A DNA stretch of 64,000 bases from CADEFX01 sp050260355 (GTDB lineage: Bacteria > Pseudomonadota > Alphaproteobacteria > Rhizobiales > Hyphomicrobiaceae), in contig JBLNBZ010000063.1 of the NCBI GenBank assembly GCA_050260355.1, positions 6,461 to 70,460 on the forward strand, given 5' to 3'. Shown one piece after another: positions 39,085 through 48,111 of this stretch. A program made the position numbers and the translations under genes. The notes under the pieces were generated by a model. It was not told the origin of the DNA, searched no databases, and saw only the letters and a list, made by a program, of their open reading frames with translations. Position 1 is the first letter of the stretch. Each line of letters starts with the position of its first letter.

Positions 39085-39882
39085 TCAGCGGCCTTTGAAA
39101 ACCGGCTTACGCTTTTCCAGGAAGGCGCGCGTGCCCTCGATGAAGTCCTCGCTCTGGAAGCAGGCGTCGACCAGCTTGTCGAGCGCGGCCATATCGGCGT
39201 TCTCCGGATGCGCCACCATCTCATCGACGGACACCTTGGCTGCCTTGATCGACAGCGGTGCGTTCGCTGCGATCTCGGAGGCGAGCTTGATGGTTTCGGC
39301 TCTGAGCTGCGCCTTCGGCACCACGCGGTTCACAAGCCCCATGCCCAGCGCCTCGTCGGCGGGATAGCGCCGGCCTGTGAACAGCATCTCCTTGACCCTG
39401 GCCGGGGAGACGACCGCCAGCATGGGCTTGATCCAGCGTGGATTGTAGCCGACCGACAGCTTGGAGGAGGGGACGGAGAACAGGGCATCGTCGGCAGCCC
39501 AGCGCAGATCGCAGCAGATGGCGAGCTCGCATCCGCCGCCGAAGCAGTAGCCGTGCACCATGGCAATGGTTGGCTTGGCCGCCCGCGCCAGGGTGTCGAA
39601 GGCCCGGTGATTGATCTCGTCGTAGCGCTTGGATTCCTCGCCCGTGCGGTTGTGGCCGAACTCAGAGATGTCGGCGCCGGCCGAGAAGGCCTTGTCGCCG
39701 GCGCCGGTCAGGATGATCACGCGCACGTCAGGGTCGGCCTCGGCCTCGCGGACGAGCCCGGGCAGGGCCTCCCACATGTCCCGGGTATAGGCGTTGAGGC
39801 GGGCGGGATTGTCCGCGACGATCCAACGGATGCCGGCTTCTGTCTCGGTCCGCAGCCGGGCCGGCAGTCCTTCACTGGGCAT
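39085..39882 (-). CDS. enoyl-CoA hydratase/isomerase family protein
   Basis: 265-aa crotonase-fold enzyme. Oxyanion-hole motifs AFSAGADISEF and YCFGGGCELAICCDLRWAA are present, followed by PSSKLSVGYNPRWIKPM where canonical hydratases have catalytic Glu in P-E; the Ser-Lys here suggests a non-hydratase reaction such as isomerisation, hydrolysis or decarboxylation. The C-terminus ends in AFLEKRKPVFKGR, usual for the family. ATG 39882 has GAGG. Confidence 0.85.
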   Translation of the reverse strand: MPSEGLPARLRTETEAGIRWIVADNPARLNAYTRDMWEALPGLVREAEADPDVRVIILTGAGDKAFSAGADISEFGHNRTGEESKRYDEINHRAFDTLARAAKPTIAMVHGYCFGGGCELAICCDLRWAADDALFSVPSSKLSVGYNPRWIKPMLAVVSPARVKEMLFTGRRYPADEALGMGLVNRVVPKAQLRAETIKLASEIAANAPLSIKAAKVSVDEMVAHPENADMAALDKLVDACFQSEDFIEGTRAFLEKRKPVFKGR

Positions 39883-40098
39883 GAACTGAACCTCGCTTGT
39901 TCTTGGTTGTCCCGGTTCTAGGGCGGAGGGCATCCCGCTGGCAACCGGCATGACAGGGCGATCGCAGTGCGGCATGCAACATAACAAGGCCATGTGCGGT
40001 CCATAAAAAAGGCTTGCATTGACTTACGATCGGGCCCTCGTTACCTCGATGTCCGGATAGCCGCCTCAGGGCGGTGCGGCAGACCACGGAGCAAGGCG

Positions 40099-40935
40099 AT
40101 GGCGATGTCCTCCGCGTCGACGCTCGGCCGGATCGAGATCTATGATCCCATCTGGCAGGAATTGCGCAGAGAAGCCGAGGAGGTGATGCGCAAGGAGCCC
40201 GCGCTCGGCGGCTTCATCTTTGCGACCATCCTCAGTCACGAGCGGCTGGAAGACGCGATTTGTCACCGTCTGGCCCAACGGCTCAACCATGCCGACATCG
40301 ACGCGGGTCTCATCGGCCAGGTCTTTGCCGACGTGCTGAAGGGGCGAACGGAAATCGGCACGTGCTTCCGCGCCGATCTCGCAGCGGTCTACGACCGCGA
40401 TCCGGCGTGCCACCGCTATATCGAGCCGATGCTCTACTTCAAGGGCTTCCATGCGCTCGTGACGCATCGCTTTGCGCATGCCTTGTGGCATGACGGACGG
40501 CGCGACTTCGCGCTCTACCTGCAGAGCCAGTCGAGCCGCATCTTCGGCGTGGATATCCACCCCGCCGCGCGCGTCGGCCGCGGCATCATGCTCGATCATG
40601 CCACCGGCATCGTTGTCGGCGAGACGGCCGTGATCGGCGACAACTGCTCGCTCCTGCACAGCGTGACGCTGGGCGGCAGTGGCAAGGAGAAGGGCGACGA
40701 CCGCCATCCCAAGATCGGCGCCAACGTGATGATCGGCGCCGGCGCCAAGATTCTCGGCAACATCACCGTCGGCAACTGCTGCCGCGTGGCGGCCGGCAGC
40801 GTCGTGCTGCACGACGTGCCGCCCGAGACCACGGTCGCGGGCGTGCCGGCCAGGGTCGTCGGCCCGGCAGGCTGCCCAGAGCCGGCTCGGTCGATGGACC
40901 AGCGCCTGGGACCCGACTGCGACTGCGGCGGCTAG
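40099..40935 (+). CDS. cysE: serine O-acetyltransferase
   Basis: First step of cysteine synthesis: acetylates serine from acetyl-CoA. 278 aa, N-terminal helical domain with LGGFIFATILSHERLEDAI, then left-handed beta helix with catalytic Asp/His in FGVDIHPAARVGRG and MLDHATGIVVGETAVIGDNC, HSVTLGG and the C-terminal GVPARVVG. ATG 40099 is preceded by GGAGCAAGG. DUF3126 and a gamma carbonic anhydrase follow in the same direction, an order known from related genomes. Confidence 0.94.
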   Translation: MAMSSASTLGRIEIYDPIWQELRREAEEVMRKEPALGGFIFATILSHERLEDAICHRLAQRLNHADIDAGLIGQVFADVLKGRTEIGTCFRADLAAVYDRDPACHRYIEPMLYFKGFHALVTHRFAHALWHDGRRDFALYLQSQSSRIFGVDIHPAARVGRGIMLDHATGIVVGETAVIGDNCSLLHSVTLGGSGKEKGDDRHPKIGANVMIGAGAKILGNITVGNCCRVAAGSVVLHDVPPETTVAGVPARVVGPAGCPEPARSMDQRLGPDCDCGG

Positions 40936-40978
40936 CCGACTGCCGCAGCGGCACGACAAAGGCCATCAACCGGAGAAC

Positions 40979-41218
40979 ATGCGCGTGGCAGTGGCCAAGG
41001 GGCTATCGAAAGAGGAGATCACCAAGCTTCAGCAGTACATGCGGAAGCTGTTCCGCAGCGATGGACTGGAGGTGAGGTCGCGGCAGAAGGCGACCGACTC
41101 GGCCGAGGTCTACCTGCGCGACGATTTCCTCGGGCTCGTGTCCAAGGACATCGAGGACGGCGAGATCTGCTACCAGTTCAATATGTCCATCCTCGACTAC
41201 GATCTGGACGAGAGCTGA
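40979..41218 (+). CDS. DUF3126 family protein
   Basis: 79-aa protein matching DUF3126 of alphaproteobacteria: LSKEEITKLQQYMRKLF, a basic strand, then SAEVYLRDDFLGLVSKDIEDGE and YQFNMSILDYDLDE. Function unknown. The position between cysE and the carbonic anhydrase, with 43- and 11-base gaps, suggests one transcript. Confidence 0.85.
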   Translation: MRVAVAKGLSKEEITKLQQYMRKLFRSDGLEVRSRQKATDSAEVYLRDDFLGLVSKDIEDGEICYQFNMSILDYDLDES

Positions 41219-41229
41219 GCCGTAGAACG

Positions 41230-41763
41230 ATGCCGCTTTACGAGCTCGATGGCCACAAGGTGGCCACTCCCGGCAAGGGTCGCTATTGGGTTGCGCCCAA
41301 CGCCACAGTCATCGGCCGTGTGGAGCTGGCCGAGGATGTGAGCGTGTGGTTCAACGCGGTCATCCGCGGCGACAACGAGCCCATCAGGATCGGCGCGCGC
41401 ACCAGCATCCAGGAAGGCTGCATTCTGCATGTGGATCCAGGCTTCCCGATGCACATTGCGGAGGACTGCACCATTGGCCACCTGGCGATGCTGCACGGCT
41501 GCACCATCGGCAAGGGTGCGCTGATCGGCATCGGCGCAATCGTTCTGAACGGAGCCAAGGTGGGCGAGGGCGCCGTTGTCGGAGCGGGCGCGGTGGTACC
41601 GGAGGGCCGCGAGATTCCGCCGAACACGGTGGCGCTCGGTGCGCCGGCGAAGGCGGTGCGCAGCGTCAACGAGGCCGACCGCCAGCGCATCCTCGAGGGC
41701 GTGGAGTTCTACACGCAGAACTGGCGCCGCTTCGCGCGCGGCATGAAGCCTCAAGCGGAGTAG
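41230..41763 (+). CDS. gamma-class carbonic anhydrase family protein
   Basis: 177-aa hexapeptide-repeat protein with a left-handed beta helix. Metal-binding His residues typical of the gamma class are present in GCILHVDPG and TIGHLAMLHGC, with RGDNEPIRIGARTSIQEG before them. The C-terminal helix ends in WRRFARGMKP. Members either hydrate CO2 or act as ligand-binding homologues (YrdA/PaaY-like), so activity is not certain. Confidence 0.85.
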   Translation: MPLYELDGHKVATPGKGRYWVAPNATVIGRVELAEDVSVWFNAVIRGDNEPIRIGARTSIQEGCILHVDPGFPMHIAEDCTIGHLAMLHGCTIGKGALIGIGAIVLNGAKVGEGAVVGAGAVVPEGREIPPNTVALGAPAKAVRSVNEADRQRILEGVEFYTQNWRRFARGMKPQAE

Positions 41764-41769
41764 GCCGGC

Positions 41770-42417
41770 CTACTTGGCGCTGCGCACACCCGAGAGCAGC
41801 GCGGGCGAGCGTGCATCGCGCGGGTCGAGCGAGACCCAGACCTTCGGGTCGATGTAGGACTGGCGCATGATGTAGGTGTAGGGGGTCGCGTACCAGGGAC
41901 GGATCTCGTCGGTCTTGTTGTCGAGAATGAAGTCGCCCTGCGCGGTGCGAACGGTAAGCACGGCGTGGCCCTCATTCTTCTCGTCGCGCACAACCGTCAT
42001 CAGCAGGGCGCTCGCCGGCCATTTGCGCGCCATGAGCAGGTGGCGCTTGAGCAGCGCATAGTCCTCGCAATCGCCCTTGGTGGTCGGCAGCGTCCAGTAC
42101 TCGGTCTGTCCATACACATCGAGGTCGGTTGCCGGCTCGATCGCGCGGTTGACGGTCCGGTTGATGGTATCGAGCTCCTGCAGCCGCGCCTCGGAGGCAT
42201 CGAGGCGCGCCTCCTCGAGAGGCCCCTGGCGGCATTCCTCGCGCTCCCGCTCGCAAAACTTGACGAAGCCGAACGGCGGCAGCGTCGGGCCGTAGATGCG
42301 CATGAAAGGCGAGGCGCGATCGTGGTTAACGGTGCGCTGCACCGGATCGGCGAATGCCAGACTGGGGATCCCCAGCCCTAGAACGACCAAGCCAACTCTG
42401 ACCCACTTGCAATACAT
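41770..42417 (-). CDS. transglutaminase-like cysteine protease (BTLCP family)
   Basis: Exported 215-aa protein with signal peptide (cleavage near SLAFADP) and the LapG-type papain-like fold. Catalytic residues are Cys117 in KGDCEDYALLKR, His151 in EGHAVLTVRT and Asp166 in ILDNKTDE. The best studied relative, LapG, cleaves a surface adhesin under c-di-GMP control, though no LapD/LapA pair is seen here. A PilZ protein on the same strand lies just upstream. Confidence 0.85.
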   Translation of the reverse strand: MYCKWVRVGLVVLGLGIPSLAFADPVQRTVNHDRASPFMRIYGPTLPPFGFVKFCEREREECRQGPLEEARLDASEARLQELDTINRTVNRAIEPATDLDVYGQTEYWTLPTTKGDCEDYALLKRHLLMARKWPASALLMTVVRDEKNEGHAVLTVRTAQGDFILDNKTDEIRPWYATPYTYIMRQSYIDPKVWVSLDPRDARSPALLSGVRSAK

Positions 42418-42571
42418 AACGCAACCTCAGCCCCGCGCTTCACCGACAAGCCTAGCAGCGTCGGCTTCACATCCACCAAAAACGACCCGTAGCATTTGAG
42501 CCAAATTCGCGGAGCACTCGCCTAAACGTGTCGCCATCTCGGCAGTTCCCCGTTAACCATTCGTCTCGTGC

Positions 42572-43201
42572 TCACTCGAAGTGCCGACGCAGGGCCGAAG
42601 GGCTTTGGATATCGATGAACTCGACGCCGATGCCGTCCGGCCGGTTGCGGACGACCCGCGCGCGCAACCTGCCGAGTGTGACCTGCTCGCCGATGCGGGG
42701 GCGCACGCTGGTGCGCACCGAGGCGCCGGAAACCGAGATGTCGATGACCTGGCAGGAAACGGCGCTGCCGTCGGGAAGCCTGAGGGTCGAGGTGCTGCTG
42801 GACGGCACGCTGCGATCGTGCCGGCGCTCGCAGTCGGGTCCGAGCTCGCTGCGGTTGATCAGCCACGTGAGCTGGGCGGCGAGCTTCTCGCGCTTGTGCC
42901 GGGTGGCCTGGATGCGGATGGCGAAGCCCCCGTTGAATACCCTGGCGACGTGGCCCTCGATGCCCCCGATGTGGTCGAAATAGGCGACGATGCGCTCCGA
43001 AGGCACGACGTCGACCGGCGCCATCATGGCTGCGCCGCCGACGGATATGTCGACGAGCTTGCAAGGAAATTCCTGGCGGTTGGGCCGCATGAACCGCCCC
43101 AGCAACGCGAGCGGGACGCGCTTGTGGCGTCGCCTGTCGGGCGCCGTAAACGCGACGGGAGCCCGGCCTGATCCGGCGGTGGAGGAGGTTTGCAGCACCA
43201 T
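42572..43201 (-). CDS. tandem PilZ-domain protein
   Basis: 209-aa cytosolic protein with two PilZ domains. Domain one carries DRRRHKRVPLALLGRF (R-x3-R) and DISVGGAAM; domain two has ERRHDRSVP (R-x3-R) and DISVSGASVRT, so both keep the c-di-GMP-binding R-x3-R and D-x-S-x2-G motifs. The linker includes LAAQLTWLINRSELG. ATG 43201 was chosen; a GTG at 43234 is also in frame. Related proteins occur across Hyphomicrobiales; the target is unknown. Confidence 0.85.
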   Translation of the reverse strand: MVLQTSSTAGSGRAPVAFTAPDRRRHKRVPLALLGRFMRPNRQEFPCKLVDISVGGAAMMAPVDVVPSERIVAYFDHIGGIEGHVARVFNGGFAIRIQATRHKREKLAAQLTWLINRSELGPDCERRHDRSVPSSSTSTLRLPDGSAVSCQVIDISVSGASVRTSVRPRIGEQVTLGRLRARVVRNRPDGIGVEFIDIQSPSALRRHFE

Positions 43202-43370
43202 TGCATGCCTGTCATGACGATGGCGTGTGGACACGGGGTGCCCGGCAAGGCCGGCCCTGGCCTTGGAACGGGCGCCTAAAGTATTGAAGGGGCAGGCTTA
43301 AAGAACCTCTAACCTGCGCTTCCTTTTTGGACTGGCAGAGGGACCCGCCGGCAGCCGGATCACATCATCT

Positions 43371-44009
43371 TCAAGGTTTGTGGGATGGACTGTCGGATCG
43401 GCCGCCCTCGAATACGAGGAATTGCCGCCGCTGCGCTTTCACGATCCGCGAAGGCGAGGTGTGCGGCGGCAGCGGAGGCTGTCTGTGGGCGCGCTCGTAA
43501 GGCAGCTGCGGCCGGCCGTCCGGCCAGATCAGCTCGTGCCGGATCAGCGAGCGAATGGCGATGGGGAAGGGGTCGAGCCGATCGTGCGTCCCCGAGCAGC
43601 TCATGGCACCGAGGAAGCGGGTGACGGCGTCGCGCGGGTCGGCGAGCGGAAGAATGAGCACCTCGCAGCGCGCACTGTCGCCGCTGCGCAAGGAGATTTC
43701 GAACTCGGACAGGCTGACGGCCGCCCGCAAGGCAACGATCCCCAGCTCGTACTCCAGGGTGTAGCGCTCGACGCCGGGGATGAGGTCGAGGAAGTTGCGA
43801 TGGCGCAGCTCGTGGCCGAACTGCTCACAAATGCGTGTGCCGGCCAGCCGAAACCGGAAGCTCGCGGCCCCGTTGTGCTCCAAAATGAACGTCTCGGGCA
43901 AAATCGCCGCAATGCGTGCGGGCTCGATATCGAAGCGGCGCGGCGCTATACGGTTGCCGCGCACCTCGTTCCAGTAGCTGTAGAGGATCTGGTTGGTCCG
44001 CTGCTTCAT
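43371..44009 (-). CDS. PAS-domain protein (PAS_5 type)
   Basis: About 212 aa. N-terminal YSYWNEVRGNRIAPRRFDIEPARIAAILPETFIL and FRFRLAGTRICEQFGHELRH are hallmarks of the alphaproteobacterial PAS_5 family, which senses or regulates at the membrane or with PilZ partners. No catalytic output domain is present, and the C-terminal 50 residues are Pro/Arg-rich. The start is uncertain because the frame continues upstream and ATG 44009 has no strong binding site. Confidence 0.72.
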   Translation of the reverse strand: MKQRTNQILYSYWNEVRGNRIAPRRFDIEPARIAAILPETFILEHNGAASFRFRLAGTRICEQFGHELRHRNFLDLIPGVERYTLEYELGIVALRAAVSLSEFEISLRSGDSARCEVLILPLADPRDAVTRFLGAMSCSGTHDRLDPFPIAIRSLIRHELIWPDGRPQLPYERAHRQPPLPPHTSPSRIVKAQRRQFLVFEGGRSDSPSHKP

Positions 44010-44253
44010 TGTCGGTATCTGCGGCTCTGCTCCAGGGCATGATGTCGACAACCGCACTTGCGCGAGCGGCTGTATGCGAAGTCCTTGTTGAGTGTCCCGA
44101 ATTGGGACATGCGAGCGGCTGCTCGCGATCCTTACCGGAGGGTTAGCAGCTTCCGTGCCATGACAACGGTTCGGCTCAATCGGCGGCCTGCGCGGCAGGC
44201 GCGGGGCCCAGCGCGCGTCGAGCAAGGCGGAGGCCGACGAGAGGAGTGCCTGG

Positions 44254-44973
44254 GTGAGACGGGAGCCGATCTTCAATGTGCCGACCAGCGTGTTGGCCGC
44301 GCTGGTTGTCCTGGTCGCGGTGCACGCAGTCCTGTGGTGGTGGATGGCGCCGGAGCAGGCCGATTGGGTCACGCTGGCGCTCGCCTTCATTCCGGCGCGC
44401 TACGCCGGCTTCGCGGCCGAGCTACCCGGCGGTCCGCTCGCCGCCGTTACATCCTTCTTCACCTATCAGCTCGTGCATGCGGACGTGACGCACCTGCTGG
44501 TCAATGCGGCCTGGCTCCTGGCCTTCGGCAGTGCGGTCGCGATGCGGATCGGCATGCTGCGGTTCTTCGCGTTCAGTCTTCTTTCAGGGGCCTGCGGCGC
44601 GCTACTGTTTCTCCTGTTGCGCTGGGGTGAGGCGGTGCCTGTTATCGGCGCCTCGGGTGCCGTCTCCGGCATGATGGCGGCGAGCATGCGCTTCCTGTTT
44701 ACCAGCCTCGGTGAGGCTGACGTGGAAGGGTTCCGCGATCACCGGCGCCGTCCGGCGCTCCTGAGCCTTGTCGACACGTTGAGCAATGGCCGCATCCTGA
44801 TGGTGATCGGGGTGTGGATCATCATCAATTTCGTGATGGCGCTGGCCGCACCTGCGCTGACGTCAGCGGGGGGGATAGCCTGGCAGGTGCACCTGGGCGG
44901 CTTCGCCTTCGGCCTTCTGACGTTCGGGTTCTTCGATCGTGCGCCGCAGCAAGCCGACGAGCCCATCGCCTGA
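44254..44973 (+). CDS. rhomboid-family intramembrane serine protease
   Basis: 239 aa with about six transmembrane helices. Catalytic Ser134 is in IGASGAVSGM and His213 in WQVHLGGFAFG; the H-x3-N motif (His80, Asn84) of the second helix is also present, so the active site is complete. A charged loop around FRDHRRRPALL interrupts helices. The start is GTG with GAGGAG upstream. Substrate unknown. Confidence 0.88.
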   Translation: MRREPIFNVPTSVLAALVVLVAVHAVLWWWMAPEQADWVTLALAFIPARYAGFAAELPGGPLAAVTSFFTYQLVHADVTHLLVNAAWLLAFGSAVAMRIGMLRFFAFSLLSGACGALLFLLLRWGEAVPVIGASGAVSGMMAASMRFLFTSLGEADVEGFRDHRRRPALLSLVDTLSNGRILMVIGVWIIINFVMALAAPALTSAGGIAWQVHLGGFAFGLLTFGFFDRAPQQADEPIA

Positions 44974-45165
44974 AACGGCGCGTGCTTGCGCGGGGGCCCG
45001 TGGAGGGTCAGAATGCGAGCTAGTCTGGGCGAGATCCCAGGACGCTACTTGAGGCCATATCCGCCGTGCCGCGGAGCGGCCAGATCGTGCCGCGAGGAAA
45101 AGTCTCGGGCGCCTCGCGACAATTTAGATCTGTCGTCCTCGACCGGCGGACCGGAGGAGACGATC

Positions 45166-45597
45166 ATGCATGTTGCAGCGATCCTGAAGGAAAAGGGCCG
45201 GGCAGTCGAAACGGCCAAATCCGAAACGACGTTGATGGAGGCGGCGCGCAAGCTCGCCGCCAAGCGGATCGGGGCGGTGGTCGTGATGGACGGAGACGGC
45301 GGCGTCGCCGGCATCCTGTCGGAGCGCGACATCGTCCGTGCGCTGGCGACCGAAGGGTCGGCAAGCCTGGACTGGCCGATATCGGAGGTGATGACGCGCT
45401 CGGTGCAGGCCTGCAGCGAGACCGACACCATCGACCACGTCATGAGCATCATGACAGCACGGCGGTTCCGGCATCTGCCCGTCGTCGAGGACGGGGCGCT
45501 GTCTGGGATCGTCTCGATCGGAGACGTGGTGAAGCACCATATTGCCGAGGTCGAGATGGAAGCCACCGCGATGCGGGACTACATCACGACGAGCTAG
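45166..45597 (+). CDS. CBS-domain protein
   Basis: 143-aa protein made of two CBS domains: GAVVVMDGDGGVAGILSERDIVRALA and FRHLPVVEDGALSGIVSIGDVVKHHI. Such tandem pairs bind adenine nucleotides and act as energy sensors. ATG 45166 follows GGAGGAGACG. The last 20 residues are a helix ending in AMRDYITTS, typical of stand-alone alphaproteobacterial CBS proteins. Confidence 0.88.
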   Translation: MHVAAILKEKGRAVETAKSETTLMEAARKLAAKRIGAVVVMDGDGGVAGILSERDIVRALATEGSASLDWPISEVMTRSVQACSETDTIDHVMSIMTARRFRHLPVVEDGALSGIVSIGDVVKHHIAEVEMEATAMRDYITTS

Positions 45598-45663
45598 TCT
45601 AGTGGAGCATCTCCGAAATGGGCCGGTGACGCACGACAAGCGCCTCACTAATGCGTCCAGGAA

Positions 45664-46611
45664 TCAGGCGAAGGCGTGCTCGCCGTTGACCGAGCGGCGC
45701 GCGGCAACCTCGCGCGCCAGGACGTCGAGCTCGCGCTGCGTAGCAGCCACGCCGCGCCAGATGAGCTCGTCGGCGTGATGGAAGTCGAAGAGGCCGATGC
45801 CTGCCAGGCGTGGATTGATGATCGCGTCGGGCGGATCGCCGGCGAGACGTGAGCGCGCGATGCGGTCCTGCACGATGTTGAAAGCGTCGATCATGACCGT
45901 CGAGATGCCGGGGCTCAAGTCGCCGCTGCCGAAGATCTGACGCTGCAACAGCTTGCGCGCACCACGACCATTCTTGCCATTCAGCAAGCCGCGGCCGGCC
46001 CAGCCTTGCACCGCCTCGGGTGCGGAGGGAGCGTCCGACATGACGGCGCCACGCCCACACAGATCGGAGTTCAGGTTCACAGCGATGACGTAGCGCGCGC
46101 CGAGCGCGCGGCACACCGAAACGGGAACAGGGTTGACGAGCGCGCCATCGAACAGCCAGCGATCATTGATGCTGACCGGCTTGAAGATGCCGGGCAGCGC
46201 GTAGGACGCGCGCATCGCATCGACCAGGCGGCCGCGCGAAAGCCACACTTCCTGGCCCGTACCGATCTCGGTGGCAACGGCAACGAAGCGGGTCGCCAGC
46301 TCCTCGATGTGCATGTCCTTGAGATGCCCATCGAGACGTGCGACGAGGCGTTGGCCGGTAATGAGACCGGATCCGCTGAGATTGAAGTCGAGGTAGCCGA
46401 ACACCTTGCGGCGGGTGAGATCGCGGGCGAAGCCCTCGAGCTCGTCCAGGCGGCCGGCGGCGAAGCAGCCCCCGACAACGGCCCCGATCGATGTTCCTGC
46501 AACAATGTCGGGAACGATCCCCGCCTGTGTAAGAGCGCGAAGCACACCGACGTGCGCCCAGCCCCGTGCGGCACCGCCCCCCAGCGCCAATCCGATCTTC
46601 CCGTACGCCAT
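45664..46611 (-). CDS. patatin-like phospholipase (RssA family)
   Basis: 315-aa patatin-fold lipase. GGGAARGWAHVGVL is the oxyanion hole, nucleophile Ser41 lies in GTSIG and the dyad Asp155 in DGALVNPVPV. The C-terminal helix bundle carries VMIDAFNIVQDRIARSRL. No signal peptide. It follows hisI on the same strand, an association seen in other Hyphomicrobiales, though the 178-base gap argues for a separate promoter. Confidence 0.88.
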   Translation of the reverse strand: MAYGKIGLALGGGAARGWAHVGVLRALTQAGIVPDIVAGTSIGAVVGGCFAAGRLDELEGFARDLTRRKVFGYLDFNLSGSGLITGQRLVARLDGHLKDMHIEELATRFVAVATEIGTGQEVWLSRGRLVDAMRASYALPGIFKPVSINDRWLFDGALVNPVPVSVCRALGARYVIAVNLNSDLCGRGAVMSDAPSAPEAVQGWAGRGLLNGKNGRGARKLLQRQIFGSGDLSPGISTVMIDAFNIVQDRIARSRLAGDPPDAIINPRLAGIGLFDFHHADELIWRGVAATQRELDVLAREVAARRSVNGEHAFA

Positions 46612-46789
46612 GCGGACCTCTTCGCGCAAATGCCGCCCGCTCCCCAGGAGGCATCTGTCCGTTGCACTGCCAGCCCAACCACTGTGTGGTGAATCTAGTG
46701 AAGCGGAATTAAGTTTGCGCTACTCATCACAATGAGCTGAAACAGCGACGGAAAACGTTTACTTTTCGTTATCGGTTCCGCATGCGTCG

Positions 46790-47236
46790 TTATCGCTTCG
46801 TAGGGACGGCCTCGACCGGCCCCAGAGTAGTCTGAGGCGAAGGTGCTGCACCGAGCGGAGCGCGCCTGTAGAAGCAACTCATCGCACCGGTGTGACATGC
46901 AGGCCCGCCGCCGGCGACGCGCACCTTCAGCCAGACAGCGTCCTGGTCGCAGTCGACGCGCAGATCCAGCACGCGCATCACGTTGCCGCTTTCCTCGCCC
47001 TTGCGCCACAGACGCGCACGCGAGCGGCTGAAGAAGTGCGCTTCCGCGGTCTCGAGGGTGCGCGCGAGGGCCTCCGCGTTCATCCACGCCAGCATGAGCA
47101 CCTCGCCCGTGTCGGCATCGGTGGCGACAGCGGGCAGCAGCCCCGCAGCATCGAACTTCGGGCTGAACGCGAATCCGGTCTCAACCTCCCGTGCGCTGCC
47201 CCTGGCGGCGAAGACGGGGCCCGGAGTGTCGATCAT
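46790..47236 (-). CDS. hisI: phosphoribosyl-AMP cyclohydrolase
   Basis: Third step of histidine synthesis. 148 aa, HisI domain only (no HisE fusion). Metal ligands are complete: Asp95, Asp97, Asp99 and Cys96 in VDCDQD, Cys114 in PACHTG, Cys121 in SCFYR. Also LMLAWMNAEAL and SRSRARLWRKGEESGN. The start ATG 47236 lies 35 bases after folE, with which it is probably cotranscribed. Confidence 0.93.
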   Translation of the reverse strand: MIDTPGPVFAARGSAREVETGFAFSPKFDAAGLLPAVATDADTGEVLMLAWMNAEALARTLETAEAHFFSRSRARLWRKGEESGNVMRVLDLRVDCDQDAVWLKVRVAGGGPACHTGAMSCFYRRAPLGAAPSPQTTLGPVEAVPTKR

Positions 47237-47271
47237 GGCTCGTGCCTTGCAATTGCGTCCAGGCCGGCGGC

Positions 47272-47913
47272 CTAGTTGCGCCTTACCGCGTGCACCATTT
47301 GCAGGAAACGGTCGCGGTAGCTCGAGTCGCGCTGGAAGACGCCGCTGAACCGCGTCGTGACGGTGGACGCGCCCGGCTTGTGAACGCCGCGCGTCGACAT
47401 GCACTGATGCTCGGCCTCCACCAGCACGGCGACGCCGCGCGGCGCCAGCGCCTGCTCGATCGCATCGGCGATCTGGGCCGTCAGCGTCTCCTGCGTCTGA
47501 AGCCGCCTGGCGAAAATCTCGACCGCCCGCGCCAGCTTGGACAGGCCGACGACGCGATTGCCGGGCAGATAGGCGACGTGCGCCACCCCGACAAAGGGCG
47601 CGATGTGATGCTCGCAATGGCTTTCGACCCGGATGTCGCGCAGCATCACCATGTCGTCGTAGCCGCCGACGTCGCCGAACGTTCGCGACAGCACCTCGAC
47701 GGGATCGGCTCCATAGCCGGAAAAGTATTCCTCGTAAGCGGCCACCACGCGCTTGGGCGTGTCCTGCAGGCCCTCACGATCGGGATCGTCGCCAGCCCAG
47801 GCCAGCAGCGTGCGAACGGCCTCCTCGGCCTCCGCGCGCGTCGGCCGCTGCACCGCACGGCGGATGCTTTCGGGCTTGGCCACAGCGGACGTCTTCTTCG
47901 TGGTGGGATCCAT
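47272..47913 (-). CDS. folE: GTP cyclohydrolase I
   Basis: First enzyme of folate and tetrahydropterin synthesis, making dihydroneopterin triphosphate. 213 aa. Zinc and active-site residues: Cys100, His102 and His103 in ESHCEHHIAPF, Cys171 in EHQCMSTRGV. VGLSKLARAVEIFARRLQTQE and a Lys/Arg-rich helix complete the T-fold. First gene of the folE-hisI pair. Confidence 0.93.
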   Translation of the reverse strand: MDPTTKKTSAVAKPESIRRAVQRPTRAEAEEAVRTLLAWAGDDPDREGLQDTPKRVVAAYEEYFSGYGADPVEVLSRTFGDVGGYDDMVMLRDIRVESHCEHHIAPFVGVAHVAYLPGNRVVGLSKLARAVEIFARRLQTQETLTAQIADAIEQALAPRGVAVLVEAEHQCMSTRGVHKPGASTVTTRFSGVFQRDSSYRDRFLQMVHAVRRN

Positions 47914-48111
47914 TTCGCCTCTTTAGGGCCACATTGGCGCGCGTCTCGAGCTGTGCGGCGCCGAAGACAGGTGGCCAGTTCTTGCAATTGACGAGCCCGT
48001 GCGCGATATCAAGGAACACCGCTCGACCGGCCCGCAACGGTGCAGGAGACCAGCGCCTATAGTATGTCGGGCTCCGCCGCGCAAGAAAAGTCGGAGCAGC
48101 AACATAAACCC

